DNA of 64,000 bases from Candidatus Poseidoniaceae archaeon (GCA_949372875.1 CASIAW010000003.1:62001-126000), one strand, 5' to 3'; shown: positions 45,162 to 54,857, counted from the stretch's first letter. The notes: generated by a model not told the origin, from the letters alone. Program-made: numbers and translations.

Positions 45162-45185
45162 AAAAAAAGTTCAAACGCTTTGAAC
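45162..45185 (-). terminator. Hairpin with T-tract (minus strand)
   Basis: GTTCAAA-CGC-TTTGAAC (45169-45185) is a perfect 7-bp stem with a 3-base loop, flanked on the plus strand by A7, i.e. T7 after the hairpin on the minus strand. Looks like an intrinsic terminator for leftward transcription, although no leftward gene ends just here. Confidence 0.35.
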
Positions 45186-45299
45186 CGAGAAGCTCGATAT
45201 GTTTGTTTGAGTATTTTTCTATTTTGATACACCTGTTTTCACAAGAAAGAAGCGGTCCTACAAACAGACTTTGATAAGTCAACCCGCTCAATACGCATC

Positions 45300-46088
45300 A
45301 TGAAGTATTCAGTTTCCGTAGCAACTCTTGTTCTTTTGGTCCTGCTCGGTGCTGCTTCTGGCGCAGCACTCAGTTCGATTGTCGCCTCTCCATCATCGTC
45401 TAACAGCCCTTTTACCATTGACGCACCGGTTGTTTATGGCATCAATGAATTCACCCTCCTTGAAGTTGATGATGGTGATAACAATGAAGAAGATGTCATT
45501 ACAGAAATTCTGCATGAATTTGTGTTCGAAAGCAAGAATGCTGGCGATGTGGTTACCTGGGATTTCGGCGATGGAATGATTTCAACTGGTCCAAACGCTC
45601 TGCATTCCTATGCTTTACCAGGTCATTACATTGTCACAGCAACATCGACTTCTGTCGATTCCATACAAGTCTCTTCGGTTGAAATAACAGTGGAGCTTCA
45701 ATCATCGGTCGAATCCGATAACATGGAATGCGTCTGTGCACCTACGGCAAAGTCAACCGTCATTGACTTGAGACTGACACCAGGAATGGTTTCCCTCGAA
45801 GGCATCGTAACGGTTGAGCATGATGGAAGCAGTGAATCCTGTTCTATGCGTAACCCGCTACAAGAATGTCATGTTCGTGTGATTCTTGAACATACAGTCG
45901 ATGGAGCGGTTGTGGAACAAGAGGTTCTGTTTGATGATACATTTCGGAGTAATGAATTGAGTATTCCCTTTGAAATGTTGGACCTCGAAATTGAACCAGG
46001 CGAAGGAATGCAATTCCGCCTTGAAACAGACCAAGTCCGTGACTGGCACAAGCCTAACACCGAGTGGAGCATGACTGCTCCAGCATGA
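45300..46088 (+). CDS. Secreted PKD-domain protein
   Basis: A 262-residue protein with an N-terminal signal peptide (VATLVLLVLLGAASGAAL) and a PKD-like Ig domain at about 70-135 carrying the signature WDFGDGMISTGPNALHSYAL (VTWDFGDG, then SYALPGHYIVTATST). The rest contains two Cys residues in MECVCAP and a second beta-rich domain. No lipobox or C-terminal anchor is evident, so it may be released or held non-covalently. ATG 45300. Confidence 0.8.
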   Translation: MKYSVSVATLVLLVLLGAASGAALSSIVASPSSSNSPFTIDAPVVYGINEFTLLEVDDGDNNEEDVITEILHEFVFESKNAGDVVTWDFGDGMISTGPNALHSYALPGHYIVTATSTSVDSIQVSSVEITVELQSSVESDNMECVCAPTAKSTVIDLRLTPGMVSLEGIVTVEHDGSSESCSMRNPLQECHVRVILEHTVDGAVVEQEVLFDDTFRSNELSIPFEMLDLEIEPGEGMQFRLETDQVRDWHKPNTEWSMTAPA

Positions 46089-46108
46089 TTTGCTGCACCT
46101 CTGGTTGC

Positions 46109-46255
46109 TTAGATGAAATAAAAGTAGACCGGGATTACTGAAAATACACCCACGTAGATCAGAAACTTGAGCGGGCGTACCCACCATTTGTTTTCTTCAG
46201 CATCCATGAATTCACCCAACGCTTCAACTGCGGGTCCGAGGAGTTCGGCTGCCAT
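46109..46255 (-). CDS. 48-residue small membrane protein, FMDAEENKWWVRPLK family
   Basis: Paralogue of the gene at 36792-36935. It reads MAAELLGPAVEALGE, then the identical 15-residue FMDAEENKWWVRPLK, then a hydrophobic C-terminus ending YFYFI. The motif is kept at protein level over two loci 9 kb apart, while N-termini and codons differ, which is a sign of selection on the peptide. Membrane-facing Trp pair and Arg/Lys suggest an interfacial anchor. It converges on the PKD-protein gene. Function unknown. Confidence 0.78.
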   Translation of the reverse strand: MAAELLGPAVEALGEFMDAEENKWWVRPLKFLIYVGVFSVIPVYFYFI

Positions 46256-46451
46256 GCTCACGTTTTTCCTTCTCTCTTGAAGAAGATTGTGCCAGTTTCA
46301 GCATGAAGATGACGATATTGAGTGGTTTCCCTTTCATTCAAGTCGCCCACTCGGTGCTATGAGCCAACGTATCGGTGTCAGTCTCCCCAAAGGGTTCTCG
46401 GTGAAGGTGCAGTCGTCGATAACAGCCGTAAAATAATCAAAACTTACCTCT

Positions 46452-46463
46452 TAGATAATATAC
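46452..46463 (+). promoter_or_regulatory. TATA-like box of the cold-shock gene
   Basis: TAGATAATATAC is centred about 26 bases before GTG 46484. No Shine-Dalgarno sequence precedes the GTG, so the mRNA is probably leaderless. Confidence 0.45.
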
Positions 46464-46483
46464 CATTAGTAAAAGCACGCCTC

Positions 46484-46675
46484 GTGGCACAAGGTACAGT
46501 CAAGTGGTTTAACCAAACAAAAGGATTCGGATTTATTGAACAAGAAGGTGGAAAAGACCTCTTCGTTCACATCTCAGAAGTAGAAGGCGAAATTCAGGAC
46601 GGAGACACCGTCGAATTCGAAGTCGGCGAAGGCCCGAAAGGCCCGAATGCTGTTGGCGTTCGTAAAGTCGAGTGA
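46484..46675 (+). CDS. CspA-like cold-shock protein
   Basis: A 63-residue single cold-shock domain that binds single-stranded RNA/DNA. RNP1 is GFGFIEQ and RNP2 is DLFVHISEV, after the canonical [14 protein letters not shown]; it ends NAVGVRKVE. The start is GTG 46484, giving MAQGTVKWF; a longer in-frame start at 46322 would add 54 residues unlike the family. Cold-shock proteins of this type are bacterial in origin and occur in a few mesophilic archaea. A TATA-like element 26 bp upstream supports its own promoter. Confidence 0.93.
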   Translation: MAQGTVKWFNQTKGFGFIEQEGGKDLFVHISEVEGEIQDGDTVEFEVGEGPKGPNAVGVRKVE

Positions 46676-46720
46676 AGTTTCACCGCATACTTTCTTGAGC
46701 GGTAACGCTCTGCGAGGTTC

Positions 46721-47041
46721 ATGAACGAACCTGTTTTCATTATTCAAACGACTCTCCCACGTAGTTGGGATGAGTTTGAGATTGGTAATTTCTCTCAACA
46801 GTTGATTGAATCTGGCGCAGCTTGCGTCCAATACTCAGCGATCAATTCGATGTATCGCTGGAAGGGCAATCTTGAATCGAGTTTAGAATGGTCTTTAGAA
46901 ATTAAAGTAAGTACCTCTCACAAAGATGCTGTTCTTTCTAAGATTGAATCGCTTCATCCCTATGAGGTTCCACAACTTGTTCACTGGCAGGTTACGAGTT
47001 CTCGGGCCTATGGTGAATGGATTCGTACAAGTTCTGAGTAA
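46721..47041 (+). CDS. cutA: CutA1-family protein
   Basis: A 106-residue trimeric ferredoxin-fold protein of the CutA1 family, linked in bacteria to divalent metal tolerance though the real role is unclear. Signatures: FIIQTTLP near the N-terminus, SMYRWKGNLESSLEWSLEIK and the HPYEVPQLVHW motif (about 79-89). No signal peptide. Follows the cold-shock gene by 45 bp. Confidence 0.93.
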   Translation: MNEPVFIIQTTLPRSWDEFEIGNFSQQLIESGAACVQYSAINSMYRWKGNLESSLEWSLEIKVSTSHKDAVLSKIESLHPYEVPQLVHWQVTSSRAYGEWIRTSSE

Positions 47042-47095
47042 ACCAAAGGTGTATTCCATATTTGGCGATTCTCAACCTCTGTGAAAAACAATTCC

Positions 47096-47134
47096 GGTTC
47101 GAGTGGAAACGAACCTTGAGATAGTGTTTTTTTT
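47096..47134 (+). terminator. Hairpin plus T8 after cutA
   Basis: GGTTCG...CGAACC (47096-47101 and 47110-47115) forms a 6-bp stem, and a run of eight T (47127-47134) follows 11 bases later. Likely a transcription end for cutA; archaeal termination mainly needs the T-tract. Confidence 0.4.
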
Positions 47135-47321
47135 ACAGTGGAAAACCGGCCTTTATAGTCTGTGGAGAATTATTGAGTATAAGGCCCACTGAACCACTTT
47201 TTAGGAAATAGTTTACACTCGGCAAAACGCCTTGCTACATGGCGTCATGAGGGTGAACATTATACACTACCTCGGAGGGCAAATAAATTCCAGCAATAGA
47301 AATATACGAGGGGGATGACAA

Positions 47322-48368
47322 ATGGTAATCGATCACGACAAAAAATCAGGCAGTTCAGATGGATTTGAAATTGACCTTTCGCAAGAACACATTGAACCTA
47401 TGCTGCAAGAAAATCTTGACCGATTTGTTCTTTTCCCGATCCAACAAGCTGAAATTTGGGAAATGTACAAACTTCACGCCGCCTCCTTTTGGACTGCTGA
47501 AGAAATCGATTTGGCTGAAGACGCTAAAGACTGGAAGACATTAAGTGATAATGAGCGCCATTTCCTCAAACACGTTCTCGCATTCTTTGCAGCAAGCGAT
47601 GGTATTGTGAACGAGAACCTTGTTACCAATTTCGCAGATGAAGTCCAATGGGCAGAAGCCCGCTGTTTCTATGGTTTCCAAATTATGATGGAAAACATCC
47701 ATGCAGAAACATACTCTCTCCTTATCGACACATATATTACAGATGCAAATGAAAAAGACCACTTGTTTAACGCCTTAGAAACTGTCCCATCTGTGAAGAA
47801 GAAGGGGAATTGGGCCTTGCGCTGGTTGTCCCGTAAGAAGGGCTCTTTTGCTCAACGTCTTGTCGCCTTTGCTGCTGTAGAAGGAATTTTCTTTTCCGGA
47901 TCTTTTTGTGCAATCTTTTGGCTCAAAAAGCGTGGCCTCATGCCTGGCCTCACGTTCTCGAATGAACTCATCTCAAGAGATGAAGGTCTTCACTGTGACT
48001 TTGCTTGTCTCCTTCACAATAAATTGAACCGAGGCGCTGGAGAAAATATGATTCACCGAATCATTTCTGAGGCAGTTGATATTGAAATTGAATTCGTTAC
48101 CTCTGCACTCCCAGTCTCACTGATTGGAATGAATGCTGAACTCATGCAAGAATACATTCGCTTTGTTGCGGACAGATTAATGGTTTCTCTTGGAGCAAGT
48201 AAATTGTATAACGCTACAAATCCATTCCCTTGGATGGAAATGATTTCAATGCAAGGTAAAACCAACTTCTTCGAGAAGAGAGTTGGCGAATATCAGAAAG
48301 CCGGTGTCAAAGACGGCGGAAACCTCGGAAGCGTCCAACAGCGTTTCTCAGTAGACGAAGACTTTTGA
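47322..48368 (+). CDS. nrdB: Ribonucleotide reductase, class I, beta subunit
   Basis: NrdB houses the di-iron tyrosyl radical for deoxyribonucleotide synthesis. The 348-residue protein keeps the ligands and radical in [11 protein letters not shown] (ExxHxxxY: Glu, His and the radical Tyr), plus [23 protein letters not shown] and [12 protein letters not shown], and the C-terminal tail FSVDEDF that docks on NrdA. Oxygen-dependent, so the organism should live aerobically. Preceded by a GAGGGGGAT-type ribosome-binding site. Upstream 280 bp carry two TATA-like stretches (near 47155 and 47260) but no clear regulator site. Confidence 0.96.
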   Translation: MVIDHDKKSGSSDGFEIDLSQEHIEPMLQENLDRFVLFPIQQAEIWEMYKLHAASFWTAEEIDLAEDAKDWKTLSDNERHFLKHVLAFFAASDGIVNENLVTNFADEVQWAEARCFYGFQIMMENIHAETYSLLIDTYITDANEKDHLFNALETVPSVKKKGNWALRWLSRKKGSFAQRLVAFAAVEGIFFSGSFCAIFWLKKRGLMPGLTFSNELISRDEGLHCDFACLLHNKLNRGAGENMIHRIISEAVDIEIEFVTSALPVSLIGMNAELMQEYIRFVADRLMVSLGASKLYNATNPFPWMEMISMQGKTNFFEKRVGEYQKAGVKDGGNLGSVQQRFSVDEDF

Positions 48369-48428
48369 ACCGTACCCAATCAAACGAAGATGTTGCGCAA
48401 ACACATATGAACAAATGGAGGAAGAAAA

Positions 48429-50822
48429 ATGACAATGCAAGTAGTTAACAGAGAAGGCGAGCGAGAGGATGTTCGCTTTGATGCAATACACGATAAACTC
48501 AAAACTTTGACCTATGGTCTTGATCCAACATGGATTGACCCAGGTCATGTCACAAAACTCACCATCGAAGGGTTGTATGACGGTGTTACTACTCGTGAAC
48601 TGGACCAACTTGCTGCTGAAACCGCAGCATCTCTTGCATCCCAGCATCCTGACTACAGCCGACTTGCAGCTCGTATTTGTGTAGACGACCTCCATCGTTC
48701 AACCAAGACCACCTTCACCGATGTTGTTACTGATTTGCGCGAATACATCGACCCAGAATCGGGATTGCATGCACCTCTCATTTCAGAAGAGGTCTTTGCT
48801 ATCGTTATGGAAAACGCTGAGACATTGAACAATCATATCGACTACACTCGTGATCATAATTACGATTATTTTGGATTTAAAACTCTTGAACGTTCGTACC
48901 TTCTTCGCTTGAACGGTGAAATTGCTGAACGCCCTCAACACATGTTGATGCGCGTTGCAGTTGGTATTCACCACTCAAACATCAGCAAAGCATTGGAGAC
49001 ATATGACTTGATGAGCCAAGGTTACTTTACCCACGCTACACCAACGCTGTTCAACTCTGGAACACCAACACCTCAAATGTCATCCTGTTTCTTACTCACT
49101 ATGCAAGATGACTCTCTTGACGGAATTTATGATACACTCAAACAATGTGCTTTGATTTCGAAATCTGCGGGTGGAATTGGTTTGTCTATTCACCACATTC
49201 GCTCGAAAGGCTCCTACATCAAGGGCACAAACGGCCAAAGTAACGGTATTGTTCCAATGCTCCGTGTCTTCAATGATACAGCCCGTTATGTCGATCAAGG
49301 CGGCGGCAAGCGAAAGGGCTCCATCGCTATCTATCTTGAACCATGGCACCCAGATATCCTTGCGTTCCTCGACTTGAGAAAGAACCACGGTAAGGAAGAA
49401 CTACGTGCACGCGACCTTTTCTATGCACTTTGGACACCTGACTTGTTCATGCAACGTGTTGAGCAAAATGCTGACTGGTCCTTCTTCTGTCCGAATGAAT
49501 GCCCTGGGCTTCAAGACTCCTATGGAGCAGAATTCAAGGAACTCTTTGAATCCTATGAGGCTCAAGGACTGGCTCGTGAAACCATGCCAGCTCGTGTCGT
49601 CTGGGACAAACTCGTTGAATCTCAAATTGAAACTGGAACACCTTACATGTTGTATAAGGACGCAGCGAACGAAAAGTCGAACCAAAAGAACCTCGGGACA
49701 ATCCGCTCTTCGAATCTCTGCACCGAGATTATGGAATACACTGCCAAAGACGAAGTTGCAGTATGCAATCTTGCATCTATTGCTCTCAACAAGTATGTCG
49801 ATGTCGAGAACCAATCGTTCAACCACCAACTTTTGTATGATGTAACCTATCACGCTACTGGAAATTTGAACCGAGTTATTGACGTCAATTACTATCCGGT
49901 CGAAGAAGCTCGTAACTCGAACATGCGCCACCGTCCAATCGGTCTTGGTGTCCAAGGCCTTGCAGATACTTTCGCTCTTCTCAAGTTGCCATTCGAGAGC
50001 CCTGAAGCCCGAAAACTCAACAAAGAGATTTTTGAAACAATTTACTTTGCTGCTTGCACTGCATCCAAAGATGCAGCGATTGCAGAAGGGCCTTACTCGA
50101 CTTTCAAAGGTTCTCCAGCAAGCCGAGGCGAACTCCAATTCGACCTTTGGGGAATGAACGATCACAGCGGTCGCTGGGACTGGACTTCTTTGAAGACTGA
50201 AATCATTGAGAACGGAATGCGAAACTCACTCTTAGTTGCTCCAATGCCAACCGCTTCGACTTCACAGATTCTTGGAAACAATGAGTGCTTTGAAGCATTC
50301 ACATCCAACCTCTACGTTCGTAGAACACTTTCTGGCGAATTTATTGTCTTGAACAAGCACCTTGTTCGGGATCTTATTGAGATGGGCCTATGGGGACTTG
50401 AAATGAAAGACGAAATCCTTCGTCACAAAGGTTCAATCCAAAACATTTCAGGAATTCCCGATGCCGTCAAAGAATTGTATAAGACCACTTGGGAAATCAA
50501 GCAACGCCATGTCCTTGACATGTCAGCCGATCGTGGAGCATATGTCGACCAAAGCCAATCACTTAACATTCACATGGTGGATGCAAATCCGGCAAAGGTT
50601 ACTTCAATGCACTTTTATGGCTGGAAGCAGGGTCTGAAAACCGGAATGTATTATCTCCGAACAAAGGCTGCTGCGGATGCGATTCAATTCACTGTGGAAG
50701 CCAAGAAGTCTGACGACCAAACAGTTGGCGGGCTAGCAGAACGTGCTGAAGACATCTCGAGTCTTGAAGCAATTGCTTGTTCCCTCGATACGCCTGATGA
50801 CTGTCTCAGTTGCGGCTCGTGA
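48429..50822 (+). CDS. nrdA: Ribonucleotide reductase, class I, alpha subunit
   Basis: The 797-residue catalytic subunit. N-terminal ATP-cone (about 1-95), the first redox Cys in [11 protein letters not shown], the active site NLCTEIME (Asn, Cys thiyl and Glu), [13 protein letters not shown] and the C-terminal redox pair in DDCLSCGS. The ATP-cone means activity control by ATP/dATP. It follows nrdB by 60 bp with a GGAGGA ribosome-binding site. Eukaryote/bacterial class Ia type; complete. Confidence 0.96.
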   Translation: MTMQVVNREGEREDVRFDAIHDKLKTLTYGLDPTWIDPGHVTKLTIEGLYDGVTTRELDQLAAETAASLASQHPDYSRLAARICVDDLHRSTKTTFTDVVTDLREYIDPESGLHAPLISEEVFAIVMENAETLNNHIDYTRDHNYDYFGFKTLERSYLLRLNGEIAERPQHMLMRVAVGIHHSNISKALETYDLMSQGYFTHATPTLFNSGTPTPQMSSCFLLTMQDDSLDGIYDTLKQCALISKSAGGIGLSIHHIRSKGSYIKGTNGQSNGIVPMLRVFNDTARYVDQGGGKRKGSIAIYLEPWHPDILAFLDLRKNHGKEELRARDLFYALWTPDLFMQRVEQNADWSFFCPNECPGLQDSYGAEFKELFESYEAQGLARETMPARVVWDKLVESQIETGTPYMLYKDAANEKSNQKNLGTIRSSNLCTEIMEYTAKDEVAVCNLASIALNKYVDVENQSFNHQLLYDVTYHATGNLNRVIDVNYYPVEEARNSNMRHRPIGLGVQGLADTFALLKLPFESPEARKLNKEIFETIYFAACTASKDAAIAEGPYSTFKGSPASRGELQFDLWGMNDHSGRWDWTSLKTEIIENGMRNSLLVAPMPTASTSQILGNNECFEAFTSNLYVRRTLSGEFIVLNKHLVRDLIEMGLWGLEMKDEILRHKGSIQNISGIPDAVKELYKTTWEIKQRHVLDMSADRGAYVDQSQSLNIHMVDANPAKVTSMHFYGWKQGLKTGMYYLRTKAAADAIQFTVEAKKSDDQTVGGLAERAEDISSLEAIACSLDTPDDCLSCGS

Positions 50823-50876
50823 GCCTCATTGGTTGAAGTTTATACACACTCGACCAGTTTTGTTCTTGCTCGGGGA

Positions 50877-50970
50877 CACTCAAGTCCTGCGGGCAAGGCC
50901 CTGAGTGCGTTGTTATCATCACGCTTCTTTTCCTTGCCCGTAGGCCCTTCTTCATTCAGGTTGCATGAAT
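50877..50970 (+). other. Structured region after nrdA (candidate 3' UTR or small RNA)
   Basis: In the 291-bp convergent gap between nrdA and lpd, TGCGGGCAAGG (50888-50898) pairs with CCTTGCCCGTA (50932-50942) in an 11-bp stem with one G-U pair. Inside it GCGT/ACGC (50907-50910, 50921-50924) form a small hairpin, and ATTCA/TGAAT (50954-50970) another. An alternative stem CACTCA/TGAGTG (50877-50907) competes. No known RNA family is recognised. The remainder of the gap holds nothing else I can support. Confidence 0.4.
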
Positions 50971-51113
50971 CCTTTCAGGTCAAACTTGGCATAGAATATA
51001 CACAAACAGGTAGATTACGAAGACCCACGTTTATGAAACCGATTCACCGGTCTGAAAGTCGAAGAAATGTAACAAGAAACCAATGTTTCAACATTGGATT
51101 GAAATTTCTGGTT

Positions 51114-52544
51114 TCATGCGCTGTGAATAGCATGGCCCAACGTTGCTAAGACTGCTTCATGTGTCATTTCAGTCATGGTTGGGTGTGCATGGATTGTTCC
51201 TGCAATATCTTCCAGTAATGCGCCCATCTCAAGAGCGAGTGTCCATTCTCCGACCAGTTCACTAATGTGCGTTCCAACACCTTGGATTCCAAGGATACGG
51301 TGATCGTCTTCCCGAGCACAGACTCGAATGAATCCTGCAGTCTTTTCAGCTTCTTGCGTAAGTGCTCGACCGTTTGCGCCTAGAGGGAACTTACCAACAA
51401 TCACTGGGTGTCCAGCAGCCTTGGCTTCTTCAGGTGAAAGTCCAACTGATACGATTTCAGGTTCTGTGAACACGATGGCAGGGACGGCAACTGGGTCGTA
51501 TGCTCGCTTGTGGCCAGCAATAATTTCAGCAACCATTTCACCTTGGAAAGAAGCAACGTGTGCGAGCATTTCTCCAGAATCACAAACATCTCCAATTGCA
51601 TACACACCTCGCATATTTGTTTCACATCGGTCATTGACCTTGACGAACCCGCGTTCATCCAGAGCAACTCCAGTCGGAGACAATGAAGCAGAGTTCGGCT
51701 TTCGTCCAACGGTGACCAGAACCTTATCGACAACAATATTCTGCATTTTGGATTCATCTTTTTCATTCTTATCGATGAAATTGAGTTGAGTACGCCCGCC
51801 CTTCGTTGCTTCAACACCTTTGGCAAACACACCAAGATGGGTCTTGATTTTCTGTTTCTTGATTGCGATTTCAAGAGGCCTGCGGATTTCTTTGTCAAAG
51901 ATTGGAAGCACGCTGTCCATGGCTTCAACAACAGTGACTTCTGAGCCAAGCATTCGGAATGTGATTCCTAATTCAAGGCCAATGTATCCTCCACCGACAA
52001 CAGCTACATGCTTTGGTAACTCTTCAAGGGATAAAGCCTCTCGAGAAGAGATGACATTGTCACCGTAAGGCATGAATGGAAGTTCGATAGGAACTGAACC
52101 ATTTGCAAGAATGACGTTCTCGGCTTGAATGATGATTGCATCTTTGCCTTCCCCAACCTTGACCGTTTTTGCATCTTGGAACTCAGCCCATCCGTTGATG
52201 AGTTCAGCGCCAGCATTCTTGAGAAGATGTTCAACTCCCTTGTTAAGTCGGGTGACGATTCCTTCTTTCCATTCGACCAGATTCCCCATGTTGAGTTCTG
52301 CTGGTCCTGGAATTGAGATGCCCATATGGCCATCGTTTGAAGCGTGTTTTGCCAACTTATGGAATTGATGAGCAGCGTGAATCAGGGCTTTTGATGGAAT
52401 ACATCCACGAATGAGACAGGTTCCACCAGCTTTTTCACCTTCAACAATAATGGTTGAGAGTCCGAGTTGACCTGCACGAATAGCGGAGACATAGCCTCCA
52501 GGTCCGGCACCTATGACGAGAACTTGACATTTTTTGGTTTGCAT
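51114..52544 (-). CDS. lpdA: Dihydrolipoyl dehydrogenase (E3)
   Basis: FAD-dependent E3 that reoxidises dihydrolipoamide with NAD. The 476-residue protein starts VLVIGAGPGGYVSAIRAGQL, has the redox disulfide GGTCLIRGCIPSKALIH (CxxxxC, about 37-53), a second Rossmann motif VVGGGYIGLELG, the FAD motif GVYAIGDV and the C-terminal HAHPTMTEM with the catalytic His. ATG at 52544 is preferred to 52583. Last gene of the lipA-E1-E2-E3 operon, ten bases after E2. Confidence 0.96.
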   Translation of the reverse strand: MQTKKCQVLVIGAGPGGYVSAIRAGQLGLSTIIVEGEKAGGTCLIRGCIPSKALIHAAHQFHKLAKHASNDGHMGISIPGPAELNMGNLVEWKEGIVTRLNKGVEHLLKNAGAELINGWAEFQDAKTVKVGEGKDAIIIQAENVILANGSVPIELPFMPYGDNVISSREALSLEELPKHVAVVGGGYIGLELGITFRMLGSEVTVVEAMDSVLPIFDKEIRRPLEIAIKKQKIKTHLGVFAKGVEATKGGRTQLNFIDKNEKDESKMQNIVVDKVLVTVGRKPNSASLSPTGVALDERGFVKVNDRCETNMRGVYAIGDVCDSGEMLAHVASFQGEMVAEIIAGHKRAYDPVAVPAIVFTEPEIVSVGLSPEEAKAAGHPVIVGKFPLGANGRALTQEAEKTAGFIRVCAREDDHRILGIQGVGTHISELVGEWTLALEMGALLEDIAGTIHAHPTMTEMTHEAVLATLGHAIHSA

Positions 52545-52554
52545 TCCTCGCACC

Positions 52555-53835
52555 TCACATGAAAATTGTTGCTGGATGTTCAAGGTAAGATTTCACCAGT
52601 TGAACAAGACTTGCGCCATCGTGACCATCGACAACTCGGTGATCCCAAGATGACGAGAGGTTCATGATTCGGCGGATGACAATATTGCCATCCTTGACCA
52701 CAGCACGGTCTTTTGCATTGTGAACACCAAGAATGCCAACTTCGGGTTTATTGATGATTGGGGTTGCACCCAATCCACCAAGTCGACCAAGGCTGGTAAT
52801 CGTGAATGTTGAGCCTGCGAGGTCTTCAGCAGTTGCTTTTCCATCTCTGGTTGCGCTGGTGACCCGCATCATTTCTTCCGCAGATTGCCAAATATCCATT
52901 GCTTCAACATGTTGAACAACAGGAACGAACAATCCACGGTCGGTTTGCGTTGCAATTCCAAGATTAACTGCCTCGTGTCGAGTAACGACATTTGAATCAT
53001 CATCATACAGAGCGTTGCATTCAGGACGTTCCCCGAGTGCCTTGACGAGTGCTTGCATTATGAACGGTAAGTATGTCAATTTTGGAGCCCCTTCTGGGCG
53101 AGTTGCATTGAGGTGTTGGCGTAGTTCTTCCAACGCAGTGACATCAACTTCTTCAAAGTAGGAGAAGTGAGGGATTGTGGAATACGACGAAATCATACCT
53201 TCTGCAATCTTTCTTCGCAGACCGATTACCTTGATTTCTTCCGTTCCATTGAGTTCAGTACGGGCAGAGGCACCCATAGGGCGAGAGCGGCTTGCACCAC
53301 TTGCTCCACCAGCGATATGAGCATCAAGGTCAGCATGACTGATACGGCCCGCAGGTCCTGAGCCAGCGACCATATTCAAGTCGATATTCGCTTGGCGAGC
53401 ACGTTGTCGAACGGCAGGACTTGACAGTGCTTTGGTTCCTGGTGCACGTTGAACGGCAGGAGCAGCCACAGGTTCTGGTTTTGGAGCAGGTGCGGGTTCT
53501 GCTTTAGGAGCAGGTGCAGGTTCAGCTTTCGGTTCAGGTTTTGCTTCTGGTTCTGCGGCAGGTGCTTCTGCAGCAGCCGATGCATTTCCATCTCCCTCTA
53601 CTTCAAATTCAATACAAACCACACCAACAGGGAGTGTGTCTCCTGCTTCACCAACAATTGAAAGGACCTTCCCATCAACAGGTGAAGGTATTTCCACAGT
53701 TGCTTTGTCGGTCATTACCGAGAGAATCGGGTCATCTTCTTTGACCGTGTCACCAACAGCGACCATCCATTCTACAACTTCGCCTTCGACGACTCCTTCT
53801 CCGATATCTGGCATCTTAAATGCAAATGTTCCCAT
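52555..53835 (-). CDS. Dihydrolipoamide acyltransferase (E2)
   Basis: The 426-residue core subunit: one lipoyl domain (about 1-75; lipoyl-Lys in MTDKATVEIPSP), an Ala/Pro/Glu/Lys linker (about 90-135), a peripheral subunit-binding domain (SSPAVRQRARQANIDLNMVA, about 140-175) and the catalytic domain with FTITSLGRLGG and DHRVVDGHDGA near the end. Substrate (pyruvate, branched-chain or acetoin type) cannot be fixed from sequence. The lipoyl domain is the expected target of LipA and LipB in this window. Two bases separate it from E1-beta. Confidence 0.95.
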   Translation of the reverse strand: MGTFAFKMPDIGEGVVEGEVVEWMVAVGDTVKEDDPILSVMTDKATVEIPSPVDGKVLSIVGEAGDTLPVGVVCIEFEVEGDGNASAAAEAPAAEPEAKPEPKAEPAPAPKAEPAPAPKPEPVAAPAVQRAPGTKALSSPAVRQRARQANIDLNMVAGSGPAGRISHADLDAHIAGGASGASRSRPMGASARTELNGTEEIKVIGLRRKIAEGMISSYSTIPHFSYFEEVDVTALEELRQHLNATRPEGAPKLTYLPFIMQALVKALGERPECNALYDDDSNVVTRHEAVNLGIATQTDRGLFVPVVQHVEAMDIWQSAEEMMRVTSATRDGKATAEDLAGSTFTITSLGRLGGLGATPIINKPEVGILGVHNAKDRAVVKDGNIVIRRIMNLSSSWDHRVVDGHDGASLVQLVKSYLEHPATIFM

Positions 53836-53837
53836 AT

Positions 53838-54848
53838 TCATTCCTCCTGTGTTTTCTTTATTGCTTCAGCAATTCGTGCTGGACTTGGGATGTAATCCCA
53901 TTCTGTAGTGTGAGGGAAGGGTGTATCCCATCCGGTCACTCGAGTAATTGGTGCTTCTAAGTGGTAAAAACAGCGTTCTTGAATCGATGCACTCATTTCA
54001 GCACCGAAACCACTGGTCTTTGGTGCTTCGTGAACAATAACGCATCGGCCTGTTTTCTTGATTGAATTAACGACCGTGTCTCTGTCCCAAGGAACCAGTG
54101 TCTGCAAATCAATCAGTTCACAGTCGATTCCAGAATCTTTGATTGCTTGCTCACACATGTGAACCATGGTACCCCAAGCAATGACGGTGCAAGCACTGCC
54201 TTCACGAACAATTCGGGCTTCTTCCAAAGGTACGATGTAATGGCCTTCAGGAACTTCAGCATCTGGATGGTCGTTCCATGTCGGGACATTGTGTGGGTCG
54301 CCGTAAAAGGGCCCTCGGTAACATCGTTTTGGTTCAAAGAAAATAACCGGGTCATTGCATTCGATTGAAGCAGTGAGCAATCCTTTCGCATTGTAAGGGT
54401 TTGAACAATACACCACTTTCAGACCTGGCGTGTGAGTAAATTGTGCTTCAGGAGATTGGGAATGGTGGTGTCCACCTTTGATACCTCCACCTGCCGGCGT
54501 GCGGAATGTGAGTGGAGCGGTAAACTCGCCACCAGAGCGGTGGCGAACTTTCGCAATTTCGTTGACTATTTGGTCATAGGCTGGGAATATGTAATCAGCG
54601 AATTGAATTTCTGCAACCGGGCGAAGGCCGTTCAAGCCCATCCCCATTGCAATAGCCGCTATTCCACCTTCCGCAAGAGGTGAATCGAAGACTCTGTGCT
54701 CACCGAACTTCTTTTGTAAACCATCAGTGACTCTGAATACACCACCGAAAAATCCTACATCTTCTCCGAAGATGACAACGTTCTTGTCTTTCTCGAGTTG
54801 GACTTCAAGAGCTGAGTTGAGTGCTTTAATCATGTTCATTTTTGTCAT
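53838..54848 (-). CDS. 2-oxoacid dehydrogenase E1 component, beta subunit
   Basis: A 336-residue thiamine-diphosphate enzyme subunit: NSALEVQLEKDKNVVIFGED at the N-terminus, EGGIAAIAMGMGLNGLRPV and the HHHSQSPEAQFTHTPGLK block are typical of E1-beta. Together with E1-alpha it decarboxylates the 2-oxoacid and transfers the acyl group to the E2 lipoyl arm. The spacing to E1-alpha is nine bases with a GAGGTGAT ribosome-binding site. Confidence 0.95.
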   Translation of the reverse strand: MTKMNMIKALNSALEVQLEKDKNVVIFGEDVGFFGGVFRVTDGLQKKFGEHRVFDSPLAEGGIAAIAMGMGLNGLRPVAEIQFADYIFPAYDQIVNEIAKVRHRSGGEFTAPLTFRTPAGGGIKGGHHHSQSPEAQFTHTPGLKVVYCSNPYNAKGLLTASIECNDPVIFFEPKRCYRGPFYGDPHNVPTWNDHPDAEVPEGHYIVPLEEARIVREGSACTVIAWGTMVHMCEQAIKDSGIDCELIDLQTLVPWDRDTVVNSIKKTGRCVIVHEAPKTSGFGAEMSASIQERCFYHLEAPITRVTGWDTPFPHTTEWDYIPSPARIAEAIKKTQEE

Positions 54849-54857
54849 AATATCACC

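Noticed and set aside
47221-47321. NrdR-type operator upstream of nrdB
   Set aside because: AACATTATACACTACC only vaguely resembles the consensus and there is no second copy at the needed spacing.
50829-51149. 106-residue plus-strand frame between nrdA and lpd
   Set aside because: No family-like sequence, poor composition, overlaps the end of lpd, and the area has RNA-like pairing.
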